Source: Acestrorhynchus altus
Lineage: Eukaryota; Chordata; Actinopteri; Characiformes; Acestrorhynchidae
NCBI GenBank assembly: GCA_034509495.1
Contig: CM067521.1
Coordinates: forward strand, 21,408,484 to 21,472,483
Length of the DNA: 64,000 nt
Direction: 5' to 3'
This document shows, one piece after another, positions 1 to 12,231 of the stretch. A program made the position numbers and the translations under genes. The stretch's first letter is position 1. The number at the start of each line of letters is the position of its first letter. Under the pieces are notes generated by a model. That model did not search any database. It was given only the letters and a program-made list of their open reading frames with translations, and was not told where the DNA came from.

Positions 1-33
1 GAACAACCTTAACTCTTCACAATCTACAATGGC

Positions 34-372
34 TTATTCATCATTCAACATCAAGAATGTTGTCCAAAGGCCAAAAGTGATGGTACCATATTTTTTGTCA
101 TTGTTCAATGTTACCCAAATGTTGTAGTGCCAAATAACCCACCCACTCACTAGGTCTCCCCCCATAACTTGCAATGCTCCCAACACCAAGAGGATGAGGA
201 CAAGCACATGCCTGAAATCAACCACCAACGCTTTTTGAACTGCAGAACCACTGGGAAGCCAATGTGCTCTGAGGAAAGTGTTGAATTCCCACCAGTGATA
301 CATCAGCCAACAGAAGCCTGTACCTACCAGCATCGTGTGGGAGTGATGCATTGGAATAATCCTTGGGAACAT
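34..372 (-). other. unrecognised 112-codon open frame with hydrophobic segments
   Basis: The frame runs from MFPRIIPMHH to a stop at 34 and is rich in Trp, His and Leu. The hydrophobic stretches include VLVLILLVLGALQVM and a weaker WVIWHYNIWVTL. I do not recognise it. No splice-supported extension, no conserved motif and no relation to contactin FNIII domains was seen. It could be a small membrane protein exon, a transposon fragment or chance. Confidence 0.15.
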
Positions 373-1854
373 AATGTCAGCGCATTAAGCCACTCAGAAC
401 CAAATAGTATATACTGTGTAGTAGATGAGGAACATATTCCAGAAAGGAAAATTAATATTTAAACACGAATATGACCTGAGATGCCTCACTACAAATTTTA
501 CAAATTGCTCCATTTCTTTGAAAAACAAAGAAAAAATAAAAAGAAGGAAAATTAGTACATGAACATCCTCTTTAAGGAGGTGAAGGCATCTTCATGCACT
601 TGTTGCTAATGATTTATAGGATCCAGTTCGATGTTCTTATACTTAAGCAGACGTTTGGATAATCCATAGGCACCATGTTATGTTGTTTTTTAATTAATTT
701 AGATTTTTGTATGTTTGTATGTGTCTCTAATTGTACAATTAATGTCAAAGAAATTAATATCAGTAAATCTATACGAATGTAGTATAAAACTACAGAATTT
801 GTGTCTTGGAGAGAAAGGTAGCATCAGAATATGAAATCTGCTTTCCATTCAGTAAAGCAGACTGAACTGCATCCTCACTGTCCACAAAGGTCCATAAAAA
901 TTCTGATTTATCTGACAGTTCAGTCCACTGATCTCTCAACGTTCATAAAAAGTGATACATTTATGCATAAATATTATGTTACTATTCAAATATGGGATAT
1001 TTAGTAGAAAGAACATAATTCAAAATCATAATTATTTATAATCATTATTCTTAAATATGAAATGTAAATTTTATTGTATTCAATTATGAAATTTGGGTAA
1101 CTGTTATTAGATATTTTTATATTAGGAGCCTGTAATATACAGTTTAAGCCACCCAAAAATCCATTTTTTTGGATTCTCAAAAATTTATATATTGCAAAAA
1201 ACTATTTTTAAGTCATATTTTATATTCATTAAATTCATTAAATATTTCTAGGCCCTTTTCTGTTGATTAGTGTGGCTTACAGCTCTTCAAATTCAGAGAA
1301 ATCCAGAATCTCAGATTATTATATTATTTTATATTTAACGTATGAATAAATGAATAACCAGACTATATCAACATTAGAAAAGACTTCAATGTTTAAAATG
1401 TAATGAATAGAAAATATGAAAGTTTAACTTCACATCTTCACCGAATTTTTAGTTTTTGAGATGCAGCAAGTTAAACAACAAATCTCCCAGTATTAACCAG
1501 GTCGAGTACTACTCAGCTTTTCATCATACAGATGATAGTGTTTCATTATTCTCCTAATTGTTGGATGGTTCTCAGTATGAATGTTAAGCAGATTCACAGC
1601 TTGGTTAAAGCAAAATAAAGTTTAATGGAACAAAAATCGATCTATCAAATTTATCTTGAAGTATATCCTATTAAAAGATGTATGAATCCTAATTCAGAAG
1701 GAAAAGCTAATCCTGCTCAGCTCATAATGAACATCATCATAATCTTGCAACAACATGCTTCTGCTTAAATTCACAATAATTTGTGTCAACAGCAGCAGCC
1801 TATGTTGCCTCATTACTGATTACTGAAACCAAGCCTATTATCTGTGAATTAGAG
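373..1854. other. AT-rich sequence with no feature recognised
   Basis: I looked on the minus strand for the expected Ig6 end and first FNIII exons (motifs such as GPPGPPG or LSWS) and found none. There are no long open frames and no clear repeats. It is probably cntn2 intron. Confidence 0.5.
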
Positions 1855-1962
1855 TAAAACAACACAAGCTCTGCCAGAACAAACAGACTCCTGTTTCTGT
1901 TGGGCGCAGGTGTAATTGGCTTTCCTCCACAGAAGACGTGGATGTAGCTGTGAAGCACGTAC
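1855..1962 (-). pseudogene. cntn2: possible disrupted remainder of cntn2 Ig6 directly after the donor
   Basis: Without splicing, the frame runs on from the Ig6 exon through ANYTCAQQ and SGRACVVLL to a stop. ANYTCAQQ resembles the Ig F-strand motif YTCxAQT expected here. The neighbouring frame reads YIHVFCGGK just upstream, like the preceding contactin HxxLxxGGK strand. So the two halves of the motif lie in different frames. This could be a frame-damaged continuation of an ancestrally larger exon, an assembly indel, or chance similarity in the intron. Confidence 0.3.
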
Positions 1963-2138
1963 CCCTTCCACGCGATGGTAATGTCCGTTTGGTTCTTCCA
2001 GGTCCAGTAGAACCCCATTGAGGGACCAGGTGAAGGTCAGGTCCATTGTTGGGTCATGTGAGGCGTGACACTGCAGGGTGACATTTTCCCCCTGGTTGAT
2101 GTCTGCATTGGAGGGCGCTAGAGTAATTTTGGTAGCAT
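1963..2138 (-). CDS. cntn2: cntn2 exon: first half of Ig6
   Basis: It encodes DATKITLAPSNADINQGENV, TLQCHASHDPTMDLTFTW, SLNGVLLDLEEPNGHYHRVE and G. The first Ig6 cysteine is in LQCHAS. The acceptor is CATCGAACAG|ATGC and the donor GAAGGG|GTACGT. The exon is 176 bases and ends between codons, which fits the expected contactin boundary before the xxGDL strand. This is the last intact cntn2 exon in the window. The frame stays open about 35 codons past the donor. Confidence 0.93.
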
Positions 2139-5100
2139 CTGTTCGATGGGCGTGTTTGGAAAAAGAGAAAACGGGGACAGATATAGTGGCATCATTACTC
2201 TTCAGACATAAGAAGGTGAAAAATAATAATTAATGTAATGAAGTACAGATGGAAAATCAGTATAAATTGTAGAATTATGCTACATTCCTGTTAGGAAATT
2301 TATCTGGAATGTTGGTTTTCCTACTTTAAAAGTGAAAACAGTCTTACCAGCCCTGAGTTACGCTGTACAGCATATCAACAGCAGTAAAAACAGTAGTATT
2401 CTACAGTTTATGAGCACTTTTATCTACACTGACATGCCAAGACTAATGGGACAGCAGGGGACGGCTTAGGAACAACACCTGTATAAGAAGTGATGTGTTG
2501 TCTTGTGAGTCAGATTGAACACTGGCCAGCATGCTCATGTCAAGATGGCATGAATTATGAGTTTGAAAATGGTATTTAATTTCCAAAGTTATGTGAGTTT
2601 TTAACATTCACCCTAATAATCCGTTAATAATCCAACTAACTGTTCAGTTGGAATAGAATAGAATAGTCAGACTGAGGCCATTTTGATTAAACTGTCTATC
2701 CGATTGAACGAGGTGGGTAATCCTTTAAATAGTAAGTTCAAAAGAAGAATAATAGCCCTGTAAACACCTGGATCCGATTACATTCCCATTCGGAAAATTG
2801 AATGTGCGTGTGCATTTGCGTCTGCAAATTCTTTGGGAACTTTAAAAAAAAAAAAAAATTGTTGGAGGGTCATAAAGCAATCTGTTCAGACAAATCTTTC
2901 AGCAAACAAAGGACAGCAGGTTCAAACGAACTGCAGAGCGAATTAAGAACAGATGGAAGTTTCTACAATCAATCTATTACAAAGCTAAGAAACACTGTTC
3001 TGATCTGATTCCGTTTAACGAAATTATGGACAAACGCGTAACACCACCACTGAGCCACCACACCATGTGGGAGACTGGGGTTCGATTCCCAGTCTGGGCA
3101 ACTATGCTGTGCTACACCAGTATGAGTCTTTGGGCAAGACTCCCAACACTACTTTGGTTGACCTCCGTAATGTGATTAACCTTGTAAGTCACTGTAGATA
3201 AGATCGTCTGCTAAACGCCATAGATGTAAATGTAAAAGATGGGGGTATAAATATTATGAACCAAGGTATAGTTTCTTAAAACTTAAATTTTAAGAAGAGC
3301 TAATCTGTCCTATTTCAACCAAAGTCAAACAAAACAGCCACATTTTATGTCCATTTTATTGTTGTCTGGTGTGGATATTTGACCAGCAGTCCGCACAACA
3401 ATCTACAGAGTAAAATGTTGGAGAATTAGCAGTTCTACATTAATTCCATCTTTTAGAACTTTTTTTAGAATGGCATGACCATTTTTTGTGGCATTACTGT
3501 GCACTGAAAACAACAAAAGGCAGAATGTGTTGATTAGGAGATTCAACTGTAAACTGAAATTACAACTTTTAATTCCCATCAGAGCTGAGCCTCTAAAACA
3601 GCTCAGGACTAAAAAAAAACACCTAAACTAAAGCTTCCTCTCCACACTGACCATCTCTGCTCTCCTGTCACTGCTGACCTGCACACATTACTGACTTCTG
3701 AGGAGAGACTTCACAGCCAAACAAACCGAAATGAAGACAAATGACTATCACAGATAAAATCTGATAAAAGCTCGTGAACCATTTGTAGCGACTGTTTTTT
3801 TTTCTGTTTGCTCTGCACTGCACAGATCTCCACACTCAGTCATAACCAGCATCATTCTGTTGAAGGCTGAAACTTTATCTGTAAGCAGCAAGTTGACTGG
3901 ATATTTTTGTTCAGGATGTCTGCAGAAAGCCCATTGGCTGTTTTACTGGAAGGCAGGACTTTATGCATAAGCAGCAAGCTGATTGTCTCATTTTGCTGAA
4001 AGGTGTGAAAGCTCTATTTTGCTGCAGAGAATAGTTATTTTAGAGCTGCATGCTGCGTTGCCGACCCCGAACTATACCAAGGTAAATTATGTTGTCCATT
4101 CTATGGCAACTTTAAGTGAATCAAATAAAAATAGTTCAAGTAGTTTTAAAGAAAAAAAAATACAAGATGCACATCACAATAAAAGGTGAATTTAAAGAAT
4201 TTAAGCTGAATAACACTAACGAACTGTGTAATTAAGTAAGCAACAATGTAATTACTTTAAAATCGTACACAGAAATAACAAATAATACAAAGTGTTATAC
4301 CTCTGACTGACAGGTGACCAGTGCTGTTAGCTTTGCCCAGGTAGTTCTCTGCAAAGCAGGTGTACTTCCCCTCATCAGCCCGACTGATGTTATAGATCCA
4401 CAAAACTCCATCAGGCGTGACTGTTACCCTGTGAGCAATTTCATCACATATTACCATAACATGTACCTGCAGCTGCCCAGCCCAGAGCCAACCTATCAAA
4501 AGGAATCAGCTACATCAGTCATTATTTTATTGTTTGAACTCGTTGGGCCATTTTGGGGGGAAAAAAGATGCTGCCAAACATGATGAAATCAACTGAAATT
4601 CTTTTGAAGCTACAGTTATTCTTGCATAAGTGCCCGTCTCTACTCCCTCTTCTCTCGTCTTGGTTTCCTTTTCATTTTTCCTTTCTTCAGCTTTCATCAC
4701 AGTGTGTCCTCAAAGAGCCTGTAGCTCCACATAAGGCATGTTCTGTTTACATCTCCAGCAGTTTCACGGAAAAGAAAAGATGATATGGGTTACCTGCTGC
4801 TGTTGGTCAGGAGCTCAGTGCCGCGGCTCCAGAAGAGTGTGGGTTTTGGGGCAGCTCGAGGTTTACACTCCATCTTCACCTGACCGCCACGGGCTGCAGG
4901 AACCAGCTTGCGCACTGGATTCAGCCTAAAATCTGGAGCCTGGACTGGAAGAGTACAATCCATCCAGAAGAGGGAGAAGAGAACCGAAAAAAGGAGAAAA
5001 GAAGAGAGGCGAAGAAAGGAAGCAGAGGAGAGCAGGAATCACACAGTATGAGTAAAGGAAGGAGAGTTCCTAGGAAGCCTCAACCACAAATACAATGAGA

Positions 5101-7618
5101 GTTAGGGTAGGTTGGATGGGTGAAATAGGATTTGGACATTACAGTAGATACAGTAAGAGAATAGAGGGTAGAAAGAGATTAATATGTAATTCATTGATTA
5201 GTATTGTGAAAAATATTACTTATACAACTATTAAATAATACCTTGTTTCAACAGACACTGTTCAATATTATCAGCTCTATTCACCAGACAGGAGCACGTT
5301 GTAGATCTATAATTCCAGACTGTAGTCCATCTGTTTCTCTGCAGACTTTATTCTCCTCCTTTCACCCTGATCTTCAATGGCCAGGACCCCACAGGACCAC
5401 CACAGAGCAGCTGTGATGTGGGTGGTGGGTCATTCTCACACTGCAGTCACACTGACATGGTGGTGGTGGTGTGTTAGTGTGTGTTGCGCTGGTATGAGTG
5501 GATCAGACACAGCAGTGCTGCTGGAGTGTTTAAACACTGTGTCCACTCACTGTCCACTCTATTAGACACTCCTACCTAGTTGCTCTGTCAGAGACAGAAG
5601 CTCATTTGTTGCTGTAAAGTTGGTGTCATCTAAACTTTCACCAGTGCTCACATGATCCTGCTCACCAGTGCAACACACACCAACACACCACCACCATGTC
5701 AATGCCCCTCAGGGTGAAAGGAGGATAAAAATGTATGCAGAGAAACAGATGGACTATATTCTGTAATTATATAGTAAAAATCTGATAAAATGGACAATGA
5801 GTGTAGAAACAGTGGTCATAATGTTATGGTGGACAAAAACAAATGTCACATTCACATAAAAAAATGACAGATACAAAGTTTTTGCCGGACAGCAATGATA
5901 CATTTGTTAAATGTTAAATTGTTAGTTCAGAGTGAGGTCATTCATTTCTCCACAAATGCTTTGTTTCAAAGCAACTGCTGTGAGATTGGACAAAAATCCC
6001 CACTTCCTCATTTCCCACTCAACCTAAAGTACAACTCTGATATATACTTGTTTGTGGTCTAATCAGACCAACATCAGCATGATGTCAAACTCTTGGTGAC
6101 GTTATATATAATGAATAAACATAAATAAACAAATATACAATTAAGAACAATTAACAATGGGCATTTATTACCTCTATAAACCACAACAAAGAAGTCACCT
6201 GATCCAGCTGATACTGTTGATCTTTATAAGAATCTTTCTAAAATATTTCAATTTGGGTTTGATTCTCAGCACAGTCCTGAAATGGCCACGGTCTGGATTC
6301 CCAGGCTATGTGTTAGAGCAATTGTTTTTTTACAATCAACAGTAAAAAATTCATAAAACATGTTTGCTGGGCTTTTTAGAACCTGTAAACTGACCACCAC
6401 AACACAACTGAATTAATGCAGTAACAGTTAAAGAAGTGCTATAATAATGTGCAGTACGCCTCCTACTCTCCATATTATATATTCTGTGATTTGTCTATAT
6501 TTTTTTATTATATTACTTTTACCTTCTTCTCTGTTTGCACTGTAATGATGCTGCTGCTGCTGCTGGAATCTTAATTTCCCTGAGGGAACCCGTTTTACAT
6601 CTACCTATAAAACGGTTCTATTTGCTGGGAGACATTGTGAACTCTGGGTCCTCTCATCACAACTTGAAAGTCAGTCAGAGTCTTCAAAAATAACACTCTC
6701 AATAACTTTGTTTCCAAACTACATTGTGCTGAAGTTTTGAAAAATTGATGTAATTTCCTTTTATAACTTGACTGGAATTTTACTCAAGGTTCTACGAAGT
6801 AGGTCAATCAGAGAGAGTTCGGCTCACCTTGAACCCTGAGCTCTGAGTTAGAGTAGATGGTGCCATGTTTGTTCTCAGCCACACATTGGTACATCCCCGA
6901 ATCCTCCAGGGCCAGGTTACTGATCTTCAAGAGGCCGTTGCTGACCTCCACGCGGTCCTGCACACAGACAGTACATCAAAAAACGCTCAATTTTGACAAG
7001 ATACTCAATTTATCTTTGACAAGCTCCCATATCTTCACTATCAATGTCAGACAGATCTGAAAGAGATCCTTCAGATGGATGGCTGGAAGAAGGTGTGTCA
7101 GTAAATGTTATCAGCAATAACAGCTACACATTCTCTTCTGCCATGCCCCACTGTCACCAAGACAGGTTTAATCATCTAAAAATAAGCTGCGTTGGGGCTG
7201 AGGTGTATTCCGCGCTGTATCTGTGTGAGCTCTGACAGATACAGGTGCTGCGGGGATGTTTGTGATAACACATACAGACAGGTGATAAGGCTGTGACTAT
7301 GTGTGCTGTGATGTGAATCTAAGGGTGTCATGCTGAACAGTTTGCTGGTGGAGTTGAGGTGTGTGTGCGGGGGTCTGTGTTTGAGCAGTTTTGGAATATA
7401 TAAGTCTTCAGTAGAATGGAAATATTAAAATAGTGCATGGAAAGTGATGCTCTGGAGAAAGATATACACAAACCCCCCCAAACCCAAATGTTTGGTTGGG
7501 TTTAATGTTTGCTTCTTTACATTCTTTTGTTTGTGCTTTCAAAAATATTCAAGAACCAACTGAGATTAACCAAGCAGTAGAAAGCTTAAAGAAGCTTTTA
7601 TGATTCATGGTTTTATTC

Positions 7619-7663
<45 letters not shown>

Positions 7664-10600
7664 TTTCTTTGTTTCGTTTTCTGCTAATATTACTAATTTT
7701 TATATTACTCATCATTCACTATCTATATTCCTGTTTGTTTTCTATTTTGTTTTACTTATTTTTATAACCTTAGTGTTTAAATTTCTGCCCATTTTAATTT
7801 GACCTTAATTTCATTCTTAATTTGATGAATTCGCCATATTTGCTACTTGTGAAGTAATTTGAGTTGCATTTATTAAGGAAATGTGCCATAAATAACAATA
7901 ACAACAACAACAACAACAACAATAATAATAATAATAATAATAATTATTATTATTATTATTATTATTAATTATGAGAGATGATGTTAGAATAATAGGTAAA
8001 AAGAAACAAGAAACATCAACTTCATTTTATTATTTCATTATTATTATTTCTTAATTTTTATAACATTTATTGTTTTTATTTATTAACATGAACCTTAGCA
8101 ATTTGCACCTTGAACAGACACATTTGGTAGCTTGTGGCAGAATTTCAGTGGGATATTTGACCACTCTTCTAAGCAGAATTATAGCTGGGTCAAATTAAAT
8201 TTGTTGAGATAGAGGTCATACATTTGAGAAGACCACTTAAAAAGCTTAATGTTGGCTTACAAACAAACTCTTTTAATGTGGGCTCAGAGAAGCGTCCAGC
8301 TGTAGCCCATCACGATCACTAATAGGAAGTTGACAGGTCTTGGCCTCAGTACCAGTTCATTAAAAATCTAGGTATGTATACGTTTGACTGTGTATTTATA
8401 TATTAAACTCGTTATTTTCTGGAGAAAACGGTTCCAAACATTGTCCAATATTGTGATGATAAATGTATGCGAACGTGTTTGGGCACCACTCTATTTACTC
8501 ATCCATTTATTTATGGTAAATATATCCATAATTAAAATAAATACATATATTTTTAATAAACTGTAATAAAAACACTTTGCACACATTTAGCACCAAAAAA
8601 TACATCTGTTTTCCTCTAAAAATGGAAGAATAACGGTAATAGAGCTGAAATCCTCAATGTATAGTTTTGAATTACTATAAATTTGGTAATAAATACTAAA
8701 TACAAAAATAGTATATCGGATATTTCTTCCTGAAATATTTGTAAAGTTCACTCTCGCCCTGTGTATATCTTTGAAAGTGTGAGTGCAGGGGAGGGAAATC
8801 TGACCTGTGTGCTGAGAGGTAATCCATTGCGTAGCCAGCGGATTATAGGTCTTGGTTTTCCTGCAGCTACGCAACTCCAGTGCAGCTCCGAACTGATTTC
8901 CACCTCAGAGTCACTCATCACCTGGAGCCACTCCGGCTGGGCTACACACACAAACATACATGCCAATGAAGCTCTACTGTATGAGCAGCACAAAGACGCG
9001 TTCTTATTCTAGCATGTTCTGAAAGACCCGAACATTAATTCAGAAAGTGATTCATCCTACTGAGCTACAGAATACATAATAATACATTATGAATATTAAG
9101 TATGTAATGTGTAATTGCAAAAACCTTAAGCAGGTAATAATAGTAACAATACAGTACAGATGAAGGCTCGGTAAGTCTGTCTGTTGTATCCATGTGTAGA
9201 TAAAGTGTCAGTGCAAAAAGATCAGATCAGATCAGATCAGATAAGAATTTCCCGCAGTGGGAAAACTCACAAGGAAGATAGAAGGAGTTAACGGAGGTCA
9301 TCACTACCAGCAGGCTGTAACAAGAGCTACTACTGTGGAAAACAGTTGCCAGAGAAGTGGGAGAGCTGTAGGAAATCTGGAATTATCAGTGTCATCACTA
9401 GTCTGATCTTGGTGTGACAGGCCTGCTTGCTGTCACTACTTCTACATATCATCATCTTCCTTCTTGCTGTAACAATAGAGACTAGGGCTGCAACAACAGT
9501 AACGTTGACATTGCTGATAACCAATCGTGTTATTAATTAGTGGCTTCTGCTTCCCAATTTACATAATGTCATTTTTTGAGAGAGGCCAGAGACGGTATAA
9601 GGAGGTGTGAGAGAAACACAGTGAAAGCGGCAGAAATTCAGCAGAATAACACGGCGAGAGTCTGAGTCACTAAAGCAGAGATAATACAGCAGGTCAAATC
9701 TGAAGGGATAAACTACAATGTTAAATTATCTGCTGTCAGAGTATCAGGTTGGCTGCTGCTGAAATACTGACACTGGCTCTGAAAACGTTTATCTTTCCAT
9801 TATCAACAAAGAACACATTACTCCATACGTGCACCTAAGCACATCGTTAACTATATATCAAACTGATTATCTCTCAAATAAGAGTGTCCTGATTTTAAAA
9901 CACCACATCCATTGTGCCTGTGTTATGTGCTCCCCGGTGTCGACCAGAGGAGGATGGGTTCCTCTCTTGAGCCTTGGTTCCTCTCAAGGTTTCTTCCTCC
10001 TAAACTGAGGGAGTTTTTCCTTGCCACTGTTTGCCTACTGGCTGCTCATTTGAGGCTTGGACCCGGATCTTTGTAAAGCTGCTTTGTGACAACGTTCTGT
10101 TGTAAAGCTGAAAAGTATGACCTCCTTGTTTTTACACTCACTGTCCATTTTATCAGATTCACATTGTAGTTCTGTAATTACAGACTGTAGCTCTGTTGTT
10201 ATCGTCCTTTCATCTTCATCTTCAATGGTCAAGACCATGGGTAGGTATGATGTGGATGGTGGATGACACTGACATGGCGGTGGGGTGTTAAGTGCTGGTA
10301 TGAGTGGATCAGACACAGCAATGCTGCAGGAATGTTTAAACCCCTCAGTGTCAATCCTAGACTAAGAATAGCCTCCATCCAGAAACATCCAGTCAACAGC
10401 ATCCTGTGAGCACTGATGAAGCACTAGAGGATGACCAACACAAACTGTGGAGAAACATGTAAACGTTTGCCTCTGACTTCATATGGAGTGGACAGTGTTT
10501 GGAACGTGTTTAAACACTGCAGCAGCACTGTCTGATTGACTCACTCATACCAACGCAACACACACTAACACAACATGCCATAATGTTATGGCTGATCAGT

Positions 10601-12200
10601 GTATGATTTTGTATGAAATGCAGAAGATCTGTAACTCTGTAACTAACTATGATGAACTGATTACCTGCTCAATTAAGGAGCTAATATCGCCTAAACCGTT
10701 TTCATCACCCATACCTTGGACAGAGACACGCCCCTGGAGGGTGTCCCTTCCCTCTGAGCTGTAGGCCTCACACTCGTAAATGCCTTCATCATCAAAGCCC
10801 AGATCAGGAATGGTTAAGATAGGGCCATCTGCACTGGCCCCAACCTTTGAGGGTAACACTCCATCCACTTTCCTCCAGCGCAACTTGGGTGTAGGACTGA
10901 TAGGACAGAGAAGAAAGAATGAAATATATCATCAGTACATTGATGGAAAGCACACTACGCATATAGATACAGATGGAGTCTTCTGTCAGTACTGCATTTG
11001 TTTATTTCATATTTGTGCACATTTTCTCGATGCTTACGGATGCAGGCCGAACAGAGCAGTGCCACTGGAAGTCACAGGTGCAATGTACCCAATAATCGTT
11101 CAAGCGAATGCGCAACGGCTGCCATATGAACACGATGAAGAAGAAACTCGGGCAGAAATGAATCTTTTATGCCGCCGTCTCTTATGTCTTATTGTCACCT
11201 TCGTTACTGTCTGAACTGCCTTCTAGTGCTTTATTTCAAATATAAAAGATGCATAGAAATACGTGGACAGTGACATTAACTTCATTTGAAACGTGTATTA
11301 ATTTGTTCCACACTCTGCCTGGTCCAAAGAAAGGACTGCCACAGAGAATGATCCACCACCCAAATATTATATGATCACATGGTTCTAAGCTGGCCACTTT
11401 GCATTGATGAATGGGTCAGAGGGCGTATGACAAATTGTGCAGCACCAGATGGGCTACAGTGAGTGCAAACCTGCAAATGCACCTATATGGTGTATAAGGT
11501 GTACCTAATAAAACGGCAAATGACAGGTACAAGTTATAATGTATGGACAACTGCTCAAATGGAGTACTGGGACACATGCTCATTCACTGTTTCGTCCAAA
11601 ACGATCCAATGACAAGAGCATTAGTGAAATCACCTCCTCCCCAACTCACCCCAAAAGTACTGGATGGCGCACCATCTGGATGGCGCACGGAGACGATGCT
11701 CCACTGTTCCACTGCTGGGGGACTTTATTCCCCTCTCGCCAATGCCTGTTATCTACTGATAACACTTCTCTACACCGATTAGACAACTGTGTGCATTTGC
11801 ACACATGTGCCAGCAATGGATGCAACTTCACCACGTTAAATAGAAGGGGTAGCTGCAAATATTTATACATATAACGAACCTAATCGGACAACAGTGTTTA
11901 ATCATGTTTTAAACTCTGACTTCATATCTGCATTTTGTTGCAGCATGTTGCAAAAGGAGAGGTGAACTAGAAGGAACTCCACGGAGAGTTGCATCTCTGA
12001 GCCAAGGGCACGTACTTGCCGTAGGCGAAACACTCCAGCTGCGTGGTGTGGCCAGCCAGCGAGTACGTCTCAGAGGGGAAGCGCACGCGGATGTTTGGGG
12101 CTGACTTCCTGGGGTTAGCTGAAGATAGCGAAAAACAAGGATAAATGTGAGGAAAAGAACTTTCAGCATCTTAAATGATCATTTTAAAGTACATACAGTG

Positions 12201-12231
<31 letters not shown>

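Noticed and set aside
1946..1961. A tiny intron of about 15 bases (GTACGTGCTTCACAG) that would join Ig6 to the following sequence
   Set aside because: It has GT and AG ends but is far too short for vertebrate splicing.
10780..11214. 144-codon plus-strand frame over the Ig3 exon
   Set aside because: It is antisense to a clearly conserved cntn2 exon and continues into intron without homology.
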